A DNA stretch of 64,000 bases from Odiellus spinosus (Eukaryota > Arthropoda > Arachnida > Opiliones > Phalangiidae), in the NCBI GenBank assembly GCA_963920705.1, contig OY987232.1, forward strand, positions 10,195,318-10,259,317, read 5' to 3'. Made by a program: the position numbers and the translations under genes. How positions within the stretch are numbered: the first letter of the stretch is position 1; every line of letters begins with the position of its first letter. The notes beneath the pieces are model-generated. The model saw only the letters and a list, made by a program, of their open reading frames with translations, did not search any database and was not told the origin of the DNA. Positions 9,839 through 20,696 of this stretch are shown one piece after another.

Positions 9839-12800
9839 CTAGTTAATTTCTAAATTACATAAATGTTGTACAGCTCTTTTTATTAAATTTCCGTTTTTAG
9901 TTTTAATTATACACATTCTATTTTGTCCATCGCGACCATCAATAACTTCGCTAATTAAACCTATTTTCCACATATGGCGTGGTAATTTATCTTCATAAAT
10001 CAATACTACATCGCCAATTTTAAATTTAACATAGTTTTTTGGTAGTTTTGAATGGTGCGCAGATCTTAACTCCATAACATATTCGTGTCGCCACCTTTTC
10101 CATGTTTTTTCTAATATATTTTCACGGTATTTTAACCGTTTCGTCATTTCAACTCGTGTAGTTGGTACAAATTCATTTTTAAATTTTGAAGGTGGCAACG
10201 AAGTAATTCTCTGTCCAATTAGAAACTCAGCGGGCGAAAGGGGGGTAGGTTCATTTGAATCGTTATAAATGTAAGTTATCGGCCTACTGTTGATTAATGC
10301 CTCTACTTCTAAAAGCGCGGTTTCTAATTCTGTATAAGTTAAACTGGCTTGACCCAGTGTTTTTCTTAATGATGTTTTGGTGGAACGAACAAGTCGTTCC
10401 CACCATCCACCGTGCCAAGCCGCCCTTTCAACTATAAACTTCCAGACTATGCCCTGATTTCCAAAAAATTCTTTTAAGTCATTTTCCTTTAAATTTGTCC
10501 AGATATTGTTTAAATCCTTATTTGCCTTTTTGAAGGTTTGAGCATTGTCGCTATATATTACGGATGGTAAGCCTCTACGTGAAATTATTCTCCTTAAAGC
10601 CATGATAAATTCGTCTGTACTAAGCGATGGTACCAACTCTAAATGTATTGCACGGGTTACCGCGCATGTTGCTAGGCAAATATATGATTTTTTGTTTGTA
10701 TTATTGGCCTTACCGTCCTTTACAAATAGGGGTCCCGCAAAATCTATGCCCATTATTGAAAAGGGTGGGGACTCTCCTATTCTATCCTGTGGCAATGATG
10801 CAGTGGGCCTATCCGCCGGTTTCACTCTTGATTTTCTACATTTTATGCAATCGTTAATAATTTTTCGAGCTAATTGTCTACTAGAGGGAATCCAAAACCT
10901 TTCTCTGTTTTGCGTTATGGTATCATTGATCCCGCTATGCATTACTTGTTCGTGGCTTTTAATCATTAATAAATTTGACAACAAATTATTTTTATTGAGA
11001 ATAATCGGGTGTTTTTGGTTAAAGCTTAAATTTGAATCGCCAATTCTTCCCCCTACGCAAATAAGTCCATCTTTTAATATGGGGCTTAAAGAGGCAATTT
11101 TTGAAGTTTTTGAAATTTGTCCCCCGTTTTCTAAGGAATTCAGCTCCTCCCCGTATTCTTCCTTTTGAATATCTTTAACCCAAGTCAATTCTGCGTGTAG
11201 CATTTCCTCTGCACTAATTGGGCCTGTCTTTTTGATTTTATTTCTAGCTATGAATCTAAATACATAAGCTGTTACGCGCAAAGTTTTACTGAGGGAATTA
11301 TGCCTATTTAAATCCATTACGTATTGAATTCCCGTTTTATTTTTAATAACAACCCCTAGTGTGAGTTTGCGTTTTTCGTGTGATACTAATTCTAAGTTTG
11401 TTTCGGGAATTGTATTTGGCCAATATTTTTCAGATTTTCTAAGCCATTCTGGGCCTGACCACCAAAGTTTACTATTTACTAAATCTTGGGCCTTTATCCC
11501 CCTAGTTGGCAAATCAGATGGGTTTTCTGTACCTGGACAATGACCCCATATCCCCTTTTCCGTTAATCTTTGAATTTCCTGAACTCTGTTGGATACAAAA
11601 GGTTTCCAACTTTTAGCCGCGCTTGTTATCCAACTTAGCGCTATAGTGGAGTCTGTCCAAAAGAATAAACCATCTAATTTGTCTTTAAATGTATCTTTAA
11701 CATAATTAGTTAAACGCGCCCCGATTAAACATCCCATTAGTTCGAGTCTTGGTATTGTTTGACTTTGATCTTCACTATTTTCCGAACCCTTGACTGGCGC
11801 TATTCTAGTTTTTGCTGCCACTAAAGCCGTTCCAATTTTTCCGTCTCTAGTTTCATATCGTATGTAAAGTGCGGCTGCGTAAGCTTTGAGACTAGAATCT
11901 GAGAAGCAATGTAATTCTAGGTTTTTAATATCTCCATTGGTTTCGCAAAAATAATTTCTGTTTATGTTTAAACTGTTTAATACGGGTAGTTCTGAGCACC
12001 AAATTTGAAATTGTTCCTTTATGTCATCTGGTATTTCCGAGTCCCAACCTATCTTTTCCCTCTGAAGCCATAAACTTTGAAAAAGCATTTTTCCTCGAAC
12101 TACAAAGGGATGCGGTAGATAATACGTTCCTGGCTTTGAAATGTTTATTTGGTCTTTTGGTACCTTCTCAATTATCCCCGTTTTGTTTATAGTTTTAGCC
12201 GCTTCAACTGAAATTTCGTAAGCTTCATTTTCACTGTCAGCCCCGCTAACCCAATCATCTGATTGATTATTGGGGAGGGTTTCTTTGCTAACTTTCCATG
12301 GGAATTTAACAGAGTATCTATCGTCCCTAAATGTTATGTCCTTGAAAAAGGTGTTTAGCGTGGTTTCATCTGAAATATCTAAGCTTTCCTTTTCTCTAAT
12401 GCCCATACTCTCTAAATTCCAAAATGTTTGCAACGTGTCATTTACTTGTTTTTGACCTAATCTGACTAACATCGTTTTTACCGATTTTCCTGATTTTACA
12501 TTTTCTCTCTTAACTTCCGAGTTTGTAGGTCCTTGAATAGTCCATCCCAATTTAGTTTGTTGCGCCATTAATTTAGGTGATAATCTTTCAAAATTTTCTA
12601 TGGCTACATCCCAATAATAGTCCGCCCCGATTAAGAGATCGCACTCTGATTTTGTGTTAGCTACATCTCCCGTATCTTCGGCTAATTCTAAACCTTTAGT
12701 TTTCATGATGGTTTCTATTTCCTTTATAGAGCTAGCGCTGCTAATCGCCTCGTAACAAATAAATGGTAGTTCTATAGCCACTATTTCTGAGAATTGGATC

Positions 12801-14512
12801 GAGTTATTTCTATTTTCAAGTCTTAATTTTACTAATTTCGCTTTGGTTTCTTGGGGTTTCTCATTGCCACAGCTAAATATTTCTAAGTTTTGTTCCCCAA
12901 CAATAGGAAGATTTAAATTCCGCGACAACTCCCTCCTTATGAAAGTTGCCTCACTCCCCCCGTCCAAAAAACATCTAACCTTTTCGCCTTTCTGGGCCTG
13001 ATTTGGATTTTTAAGTACGCCTACCGCTGTTTGTAATAGGACTATTTTTTCCCCTTTGTTAATCTTGGCCGCAGCCGAATTTATTTGAACTATTTCTTTG
13101 ACCTCCGTGTTTTGTTTACTATCTTTTGGTTTTAAATTTACTTCGTTATTTTCGCATACCGCGTAATTGTGCATTTTTGAGCACCCCTTACAATTTTTAA
13201 ATCTTGATGTGCAATTATTTACCCCGTGCCCAAAACGGAAGCAAACAAAACACCTATTACTTTCTCGAATTATTTTCCTTTTAGTTTCTAATGTATGATT
13301 AGCGCAATTTATTGACTTATGATTCTCGCTTTTACAAAACACGCAGTACTGATTCCCCTGATTGTAATTTACGTTAGCTGAAAATGCCCTTGCTGAGGCG
13401 TTATGTCTATTTCTATCTGAATTAAATTTAATTCGAGGTTTTTCCTCCTCGTGGTAAACTTTTGGTTTACTTTTGCCTATTTCCCCACTAAGGATTTCCG
13501 CCATTTCCCTACTCTCTATCTGTCCTCTAATGAATTCGATTAACTCCAACGCGTCCCAAGTTCCTTTATTAGCTACGGGTTTTCGTTTAATGCAATAATC
13601 CGTTCTGATTTCGCTAGGTAGGCTTTTTAGAATAGCTGGACAAACAAATGACGCTTTATCTTTTATATCGACCCCCAAAACTTCTAAACTCCTTAAACTG
13701 ATTTCGCAGGTATCTAATAGGCTACGTAGGGACTTCAAATTTTTGATATCATGGACCGGCTGAATTTCTAATAATTTATTCATATGAACGTTAATGCTTA
13801 AATCTGATCTTTCAAATCTATTTTTTAACAAAGTAACTGCCTTATCGTAAGAAGCATCCGCTTGGGTTAAGCCTTCTACGGTTTTAAGCGCGTCGCCTTC
13901 TAAGTAAGACGTTAAATAAATTAGTTTTTCTACCTTCGATAGCCGTTGATTTGTATCCACCGTCGCTTGAAACCGTCCCCAGAAGCTGGTCCATTTCTCG
14001 TACGTTCCGTTGAATGTTGGGATGGTCAGTTGAGGTAGACGAACTTCCGGTTGATTTGTTGCTCCTCCGCTGGATCCCGACGAACCTCCGCCCGAGCTGA
14101 CGATGGTTGTAGATCCTCCGTAAGATGATCCTGCCGTTCCCGTTGCTTTTCGAATCCTTCGGCTTAGAGCTGATTTTAGGTCCAGGATTTTCTCCTTGTA
14201 GGCGATGGCGTCTGTGATTTCTTTTTCCATCTCCGCGTCGTTTTCAATGAGTGACTCCACTTTGGTATCGATGATGATCAGTTCATCCTCCTTTTGTATT
14301 ATGGCGTCCAAAGAGTCCTCTAGTTTCTCCAATGGCGTTTCCGGTATAGCGAGTATAGCTTCTACCGATTTTATGCGATTTGTGGCCGCTGTTCTTATAC
14401 TTCTTCTGGAAGCTTTTGCTAGTTTTAGCAAGTCCTTGTTTGACTTGGTTGGGGGTTGCTGTCCCTGTCCATTACTGCCGCTTGCAGCCGCCGCGATTTC
14501 GTCTCCTGCCAT
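9839..14512 (-). CDS. BEL/Pao Gag-Pol polyprotein, RT deleted in frame
   Basis: An uninterrupted 1557-residue frame. Order: Gag with an Asp/Glu-rich helical start and the SFWGRFQATVDTN-type domain (about 170-360), zinc knuckles such as CFVCFRFGHGVNNC (about 385-455), an aspartic protease with FLDGGSEATFI (near 515), then the conserved pre-RT part ending YYLPHPFVV near 800. The next residues, RGKMLFQSLW, normally follow the RT domain, so the whole RT core (about 300 or more residues, including the YxDD box) is gone without loss of frame. RNase H (HCFSDSSLKAYAAALY, near 869), the integrase zinc-binding part (HSGIND...CIKCRKSR, about 1190-1225), the integrase Asp residues (MGIDFAGP, IYSDNAQTF) and the Glu in WWERLVRST follow intact. 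The ATG is the first one after the leader. It would need RT from a relative to move. Confidence 0.93.
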   Translation of the reverse strand: MAGDEIAAAASGSNGQGQQPPTKSNKDLLKLAKASRRSIRTAATNRIKSVEAILAIPETPLEKLEDSLDAIIQKEDELIIIDTKVESLIENDAEMEKEITDAIAYKEKILDLKSALSRRIRKATGTAGSSYGGSTTIVSSGGGSSGSSGGATNQPEVRLPQLTIPTFNGTYEKWTSFWGRFQATVDTNQRLSKVEKLIYLTSYLEGDALKTVEGLTQADASYDKAVTLLKNRFERSDLSINVHMNKLLEIQPVHDIKNLKSLRSLLDTCEISLRSLEVLGVDIKDKASFVCPAILKSLPSEIRTDYCIKRKPVANKGTWDALELIEFIRGQIESREMAEILSGEIGKSKPKVYHEEEKPRIKFNSDRNRHNASARAFSANVNYNQGNQYCVFCKSENHKSINCANHTLETKRKIIRESNRCFVCFRFGHGVNNCTSRFKNCKGCSKMHNYAVCENNEVNLKPKDSKQNTEVKEIVQINSAAAKINKGEKIVLLQTAVGVLKNPNQAQKGEKVRCFLDGGSEATFIRRELSRNLNLPIVGEQNLEIFSCGNEKPQETKAKLVKLRLENRNNSIQFSEIVAIELPFICYEAISSASSIKEIETIMKTKGLELAEDTGDVANTKSECDLLIGADYYWDVAIENFERLSPKLMAQQTKLGWTIQGPTNSEVKRENVKSGKSVKTMLVRLGQKQVNDTLQTFWNLESMGIREKESLDISDETTLNTFFKDITFRDDRYSVKFPWKVSKETLPNNQSDDWVSGADSENEAYEISVEAAKTINKTGIIEKVPKDQINISKPGTYYLPHPFVVRGKMLFQSLWLQREKIGWDSEIPDDIKEQFQIWCSELPVLNSLNINRNYFCETNGDIKNLELHCFSDSSLKAYAAALYIRYETRDGKIGTALVAAKTRIAPVKGSENSEDQSQTIPRLELMGCLIGARLTNYVKDTFKDKLDGLFFWTDSTIALSWITSAAKSWKPFVSNRVQEIQRLTEKGIWGHCPGTENPSDLPTRGIKAQDLVNSKLWWSGPEWLRKSEKYWPNTIPETNLELVSHEKRKLTLGVVIKNKTGIQYVMDLNRHNSLSKTLRVTAYVFRFIARNKIKKTGPISAEEMLHAELTWVKDIQKEEYGEELNSLENGGQISKTSKIASLSPILKDGLICVGGRIGDSNLSFNQKHPIILNKNNLLSNLLMIKSHEQVMHSGINDTITQNRERFWIPSSRQLARKIINDCIKCRKSRVKPADRPTASLPQDRIGESPPFSIMGIDFAGPLFVKDGKANNTNKKSYICLATCAVTRAIHLELVPSLSTDEFIMALRRIISRRGLPSVIYSDNAQTFKKANKDLNNIWTNLKENDLKEFFGNQGIVWKFIVERAAWHGGWWERLVRSTKTSLRKTLGQASLTYTELETALLEVEALINSRPITYIYNDSNEPTPLSPAEFLIGQRITSLPPSKFKNEFVPTTRVEMTKRLKYRENILEKTWKRWRHEYVMELRSAHHSKLPKNYVKFKIGDVVLIYEDKLPRHMWKIGLISEVIDGRDGQNRMCIIKTKNGNLIKRAVQHLCNLEIN

Positions 14513-14581
14513 TTTTCACGACCGTTTTAATTTTTAATTGTTCCGATTTAATTTTACCGATTTATCCGAGTTTCCGATTAT

Positions 14582-14599
14582 CCCGGGTTTCGTACACCA
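14582..14599 (-). other. Primer binding site of BEL/Pao element
   Basis: Directly inside the 5' LTR the minus strand reads TGGTGTACGAAACCCGGG; the TGG start fits pairing with a tRNA CCA end. The tRNA itself was not identified. Confidence 0.7.
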
Positions 14600-15201
14600 T
14601 GTAATATTTTGGGAGAGCGTTTTAAAGTTTTCTAGCTCCGGCCAATCTACTCTCGGACTGAAACAAGAGTTATGGCCCTAATTATTTATTTAAACTGATT
14701 AATTTTAACTATAATGGTTCATTTGGAACCTTGCACTTATGGTGCGTTCAAATTATCTATATTTTAATTGAAAAGTCGAAGTTTTTAGAATACGACTAAA
14801 TTTTACTTTATTTTTGACCATTTGGGTCTTTCCGTCCTCGTTTGCTGACGAGCAAGTTAAAAGTGTGCAGTTACAAAAAAAATATTCGCTCTTTCTTGAG
14901 GGAACGAAGCTTGGAATTCCTATTGTGTGGATTCGGGTGAAAATAGAAAGGAAAATTTCCCAATTCCATTTTAACACCTGCATGAGTGACGTAGGGAATT
15001 CCAAGCTTTTGACAAAATTATTTACAATAGAAAAAAAAAAATTATAAAATATTTACAGAACAAGTTTTAAAAACAGGAAATTTTATACCACGATGACATT
15101 TAGTCGTGGATTTTGGGTTTTTCTTTTTAGGTTTTACTTAAAAATAACAATTATTAAATCTATAAATTATTTATGCTAGTAAACTATTACTATTTTCAAC
15201 A
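14600..15201 (-). repeat. BEL/Pao 5' LTR
   Basis: 602 bp, nearly identical to 9187-9788. Presumed to carry the element promoter; no clear TATA box was assigned. Confidence 0.95.
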
Positions 15202-15720
15202 CTTGTAATGAGATGTTCGCGGTTATTTATTCGCGATAGACAATTTAGGAGTGGAGGACTAATTATGCACTTTCAGTTGATTGTTTAGTTTTAAATACCG
15301 GTAATAGTTTAGATATATATATATTGGTTTAGATATAGGAAACGGTTTAGATATAGGAAACGGTTTAGATACAGGTAATTGTTTACATATAGGCAACGGT
15401 TTACATATAGTTAATGGTCTAGATATTGTTTTTGGCTTAGTTATAGGTAATGGTTTATATATAGGTAATGGTTTAGAGATAGAGGTAATGGTTTATTTTT
15501 AGCCGACGTTTTCTTTTAGGTGATTGTTTAAGTATAGATAATGGTTTACATGTAGGTTATGGTATATTTTAGGTTATTGTTTAAATATAGTTAATGGTTT
15601 ATATTTGGTTCATTTTTAGGTTGAGGTACGTGCTTTATAATTGGTTCATTTTTAGGTTGAGGTACGTGCTTTATAATTGGTTCATTTTTAGGTTTAGGTA
15701 CGTGGTTATTTTTTATGTGA
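15202..15720. repeat. Duplicated minisatellite block, copy 2
   Basis: Repeats the block that begins at 7028, without the 1.7-kb insertion. Units are GGTTTAGATATAGGAAAC, then GGTAATGGTTTATATATA, then two copies of a 35-bp unit with TTGAGGTACGTGCTTTATAA. It preserves the empty site for the 1.7-kb repeat. Confidence 0.85.
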
Positions 15721-15892
15721 TTGCTTAGTTCTAAAGTTATAAGGTTAGGTTAGGCGCGTGAAATTAGTATTACGGGCCCCTGGGAACCGTCTTGTTTACA
15801 TATTTCCTCTAAAGTAATGTCAGAAAACCACAAGTCACGCGCGTTTACCGCCGAGTGTTCGTTTTCTTATAGTTCTTCACCATTTAATTAGC

Positions 15893-16185
15893 GGCGTTCA
15901 TACTAGGCCTTGGAATCGATTTAAACCGTTTCAAAACGTTTCGCTAGAGTCGTGTGAACAGGAAACCGTCTTTTCTCGAATCGATTTGTTTCGATTTCTC
16001 GAAACCGCTTCGAGAACCAGTTTCATACCGATTCGGTTTATACAACCGATAGATGAAGCTACGATAAATCGATTAAAGTGTGAACGCAAGATGCTTAAAA
16101 TGATTCCTGTCGATATGAATATCGGTTTGATTTAACCGTTTGAAACCGATTAAGAAATGCTAGTGTGACCGTAGCTATTCACGCC
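15893..16185. repeat. Degenerate MITE-like inverted repeat
   Basis: The left end (TTCATACTAGG, then ATCGATTTAAACCGTTT) resembles the reverse complement of the right end (AAACCGATTAAG, then GCTAGTGTGACC). The interior is rich in AACCG/CGGTT words that pair with each other. An old short DNA element is likely; the superfamily is unknown. Confidence 0.5.
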
Positions 16186-16329
16186 TTTCGCCTCTAGATA
16201 GTGTTCCACCAAATTCGAAATATACTTTTTGATCGAAAACTGCCGACTGTCTAAAGTGACGAAATCGAACTATTTTACCATTGTTGAGAGATTGCACACG
16301 TTTCTTCCAAGTTTTATTATAAAAAATAA

Positions 16330-18038
16330 ATTTAGCAACTTATTCACAAACTTCTATACATACACGTACTTTTCCCTTGATGACTGACAATATTAAGGGT
16401 CAAATATTATTAACAAAAACTCGTTTTATAACGAGAAGGGGCATGTTATTTCTCTCCTTATTACTCCTATCAAGGGCCAAATATAGTTTTTAGTACAATT
16501 AACAATGGACAGATATTATTTTTAACCCAACTTGCCATGGACAAATAATATATTTGGAAATAACTTACAATTAATTGTTAGTTGTAGTAAAACTTATATT
16601 TGTCCATTGTTAGTTGTATTAAAAACTATATTTGGCCCTTGATAGAAGTAATAAGGAGAGAAATAGCATGCCCCTTCTCGTTAACAAACGAGGTTTTTGG
16701 ATAATTCGTTTTTTTCTTAACCGGAAACAGGGTTAACGTATTTTTACCTCCCCAACTGAACTGTAGTTCAGGGGGAGGTTTTACAGGGGTTGTGTATGTG
16801 TGTCTCTTCCGGCGTACACTACTTCCGGTGTAACCGGATATTACGTGACCTAGCTCGTGGAGCCAAAAGTCTAGAGACGTAATCATGCCATCTTATCATT
16901 CAATTCCGTTTAACGAGAATTACCTCCTTTAAGAGGGGCGTGCAATTATATACAGCAGGACTTCTCCCATTGCATATTATCGCCTTCCACCATACACATT
17001 ACGGTGGAACCTCGATGCTCATTATAAGCAATGGGACGTCTCAGCGGGCCTTATTAGCGAGGCGCCCCTCACTAATATGGTCCACATCAACCTTCCACTC
17101 TCCAAACATCGCCCCACCTGGGTGAATTAGCTTTACCTACCAAGCGCCTAGAGATCAAGAATCAACAAGACATTGGAGGGAGGGGGTTTTCCTCCCATCG
17201 CTCAACTAATAAAGCACTTCGAACGGTTTATATACTACATTTTTGGAGTCAATGCAAATGAGCCTCATGATGTGATATCGTTTAGGGAAATGAAACGCAA
17301 TATTAATTTATATATTATTTAAAAAATTAAAATGGTTAAACTTAATCTAATAGGCCGTATTATAAAATAATCTTGCAAACGAATAAAAGAGTAGTTGAAA
17401 AGCACCCGTTTGTATTGAAGATGGTCCCTTTTTTCCAGGCTGGTACAAAGTATAGGATTTTCTATACATTTTCCAGTCTTGAAACTAACAAGAAGAGCCG
17501 TTAAATAGAACCAGTTTATGCGGAAGATGGTACATTTTTTCAAGGTTGAGACGTAGTCAGAATTTATGTTATCGTCTATTAATGAAATAGCTGAATGTTT
17601 AAATCAATATAAAACAATGTTCAAGATATTTAAGAAGTGTTCTAAGAATTTAGAGAATTTTATGGGTTTAATACCAGCTTCAGATTTCAGCACGCGTCTA
17701 AACTCAAGCACATGTAGTGTGAGCTTACGCTTGCAGCAAACTCAATATGGTTTGAATAAGCTAAGTACAGTTTTACTATTATACTCTAGTTAATAGATCG
17801 ATTATACTCGGAGTAAATATAACCAGTTCAAGCGGAATTGGTGTATAAAATTTATAGCTGAGGCGGATGTTAGAAATCATAAGAAAAACGATGGTAATGA
17901 AAACTCTCTTTGAAGTATAGTAGGTTTCTTGTGTTTAAAAAACAAACAGTCTATATTTGAATAAAAAAAATGGGCTTTAGTTTTCTCCACTATAAATCCG
18001 AAAAACATTTTCGCAAAAAGTCATATCAAAAGCAGGCA
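16330..18038 (-). repeat. 1.7-kb unknown repeat, right copy
   Basis: Inverted and nearly identical copy of 7255-8963; the few differences seen are single bases. Its outer flank (from 18039) differs from the flank of the left copy, so the boundary is sharp. Short open frames within it have matching differences only by chance and do not look like genes. Confidence 0.8.
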
Positions 18039-19165
18039 TGTTCTGTGAACTACGTTAGAGAGCAGAGCAGACGTAGTAAGAGAGCTGTAAAGATTTAAGT
18101 TAGATTATTTTATTGGATTAGAGAAGTTGGCATTATAGAGATAGGCAGAAATGTAGTTGACTGCTATTATCTTTGGACTTTGCTTTGTTTGTTTATGTTA
18201 CTTTCGTTAAGCTAAATTGTCGTTAAATATAAGTTGGGGGTTCAGGAGGACTGAACAGCAGTTAAAATTCGTGAAGACCTTGTCATTATAGATCAACCAG
18301 CGTAAAATGTCATCACCATTTTAAGTAAACAGAGCAACTTCACGGTTGCCATTTCCATTTGCAAGAAGAGACGGCCTGGCCAAAAGAATTGGGACATAAA
18401 GCAGGGAGTGTTTTCAGACTCGACATGTAAGATGCCTACAGTCATATATAAATAGATCTATTCAAGTGTAAATACTAATGAATTTCGTCTTTTTTTCATG
18501 CGTTTTAAGATATTTTTTATTTTAGGAGTACCGAGGAAGGTCATGTCAGGCTGTCAGCGGTTTTGGACAAGCTCTATCCTTGGATTCCTCCAATGACTGA
18601 GATCACACGTATGATTTAAAGATCAATAATGGTCCTCTATTAGAACGTCAGAACAGAAATTCACACGAAAACACTACCGGAAGTATTGCCAATCATCTAC
18701 CGAGGAAGGGCTAATGCAAATTTCAGTCTAGAATATCTTGGGTTTGTCCAAGAATAATTGCTGGCCATAATGTTCTCGAAAAGTTTATGCTTAGTTTTAA
18801 GCATCTTGTAATCAAATCAATGGATTAACAAAAGATAATTGCGCAGTACAGTCTAATGATACGGATGTCCACCTATATATTTTAAAATAAACATTTCATT
18901 GTGTTTGTCTATACTCATCCTACGACCAGACATAAAATAAGGTCAAGGGAATTTAGAGCACTCTGAGTATAATGAGAAAATTGTTATACACTGTAACATA
19001 GAGGGGAAATAAAAAACTGGCAATCAAAATCAGCCTGGTCCATAAACTCATCCTAATTCTCTACATACGTCCATCTTTTATTTAAAGTAGGGTTAGGTCA
19101 ATGTTGTCGGGGTGGTAATATTTTGGTTTCCCAACTTGTTAATTCATAATTTCAATCCACAAAAA
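18039..19165. other. Spacer, nothing recognised
   Basis: AT-rich DNA with no repeat, RNA gene or protein motif that I could support. Confidence 0.5.
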
Positions 19166-19237
19166 GCAAACAGAAATTAATAAAAAAAAAGTTACTTTGC
19201 TTCGCACTTCTAAAAGAGTGCATTTATACCTAACGAT

Positions 19238-19629
19238 TGTAATGGGGACCCCTTTTTATACATTTAATGAAAGACCAAAGAGCTTACCTAGGTTCATGAA
19301 ATGCATTCTAGCAAATGGGACTTAATCATTCTTTCAACCCATGAGGAAACCTCCTATAGAGGGGGCCACCTATAGGTTCATTATCACCTAGGATGTCATG
19401 TGTCCAGGATGAGCTATTTAATGAAGAGAACCCTACAGAAGGGGGCAGACCGTAACTAGTGGGAATAAAGGAGAGATTCGAACTCAGGACTCCTGTTTGT
19501 TTGTTAACTCAGTTATATATTATTGATTAATTCATATTGTTATTTCAATTAGGAACTAATTTAAAAGTTAATTAAAGTTTATAAGATTATCCAGTAGTTA
19601 TTTTGTTCAGACTAACCCACAAAGTTACA
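19238..19629 (+). repeat. Gypsy 5' LTR
   Basis: Begins TGTAATGGGGACCCC and ends AAAGTTACA. An AATAAAGG signal lies in its second half. It differs from the 3' LTR at six positions that I could see. Confidence 0.95.
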
Positions 19630-19631
19630 AA

Positions 19632-19646
19632 TGGAGATACCGCCGA
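19632..19646 (+). other. Possible Gypsy primer binding site
   Basis: TGGAGATACCGCCG starts two bases after the LTR, the usual place and start for a tRNA-primed site. I cannot name the tRNA. Confidence 0.5.
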
Positions 19647-20696
19647 TTCGTTTTTCAGCGCCGCCGTTTTTCTTTTTCGGTCGGGGGTGTGTGCAGCCCC
19701 ATCAGCTGTGAACATTGTTTTCCAGGTGACATTACTTATTTACACGCCTATTGTTCAACCCCATGTGTTTGGACAGCAATTGAACTACCATCCCAGTAAG
19801 TGCTACAATTACGTTTCTACCAGTGCGTTCAGGCTGTCGGTTCAACCGGTTTTTTTTTTCTTTTTTTTTTGGAGATTTTTGGGGTTCTTTGTATTTGAGA
19901 AGTGCGGACCTCCATCAACGCTCGCGGAGGCCTAAATGCGCTCATTGCATTGATTCCCTTTAATTCTCCCTTCAGAGGAACACGTTCCTCTTTTTGCCGA
20001 CATAATCCTGGACAATATTTTCAAGTGGTATATCATTTTACAACGGCTATTAGCCTTGTGCTTTATGGACACATCTACCTGGAACACCTCAATTGTTGAT
20101 ACTTGGCACTGAACACCCAGAGGAACAACCTTGAGTATAATTTATGTTTTGTGTCTGTTGGGGAACCGGAGGGATATATAAATTTTGGATATTCATTCGT
20201 ATATTTTATTGTAGTTAGTTTATTCTTTTTTTTTGGTTGGTTGTCCCATTTTTAAGAGGGTACCGAGTTTTTGGTTTTTGCACTGGAATCACATGTTAGG
20301 TAGTTGCTAATCCATACTTGAATACTCCTTGGTTTATCACGTGCTTAAGAGAGGGCTTTTCTCGTTGATGGCTTTAGAATCGTTCTTTTTGAGACGCCTA
20401 ATCAACAAGAAGCCACGTTTTTCTAAAGCCAAAGTTTTTAAACATTAATTTTTTTGAAATAATTAACTTAATACTTGTTATCTATATTTTTAAACCTAAT
20501 ATTAATCTTTTTCTGAATTTTTTACTAATTACAAATTATAATTCAGGTGTTAGGCCTTAGTCTTTTATAAGCCACCATTTTTTATGTTAAGAATTTTTTT
20601 TTGGGATAATAAGCCCTTTAGTATTAATCATGTTTGGATTGTCGAATTTAGATTTGGGACTTCTTGTAGGGGTTATGTATTACATATTAATGATCT

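Larger units (their letters stand above)
9187..15201 (-). mobile_element. BEL/Pao LTR retrotransposon lacking RT
   Basis: LTRs of 602 bp (9187-9788 and 14600-15201) begin TG and end CA and are bordered by the 5-bp duplication CTTGT (9182-9186, 15202-15206). The element is on the minus strand: 5' LTR at the right, then a TGG-starting primer site, one long gag-pol frame, a purine-rich tract and the 3' LTR. The two LTRs differ at one place that I noticed (9460 versus 14873), so insertion is recent. The reverse transcriptase domain is missing although the frame stays open. Confidence 0.95.

Noticed and set aside
19603..20099. Two overlapping short frames after the Gypsy 5' LTR
   Set aside because: They lie in the untranslated leader, include a Phe run from a T tract and show no retroviral or other motif.
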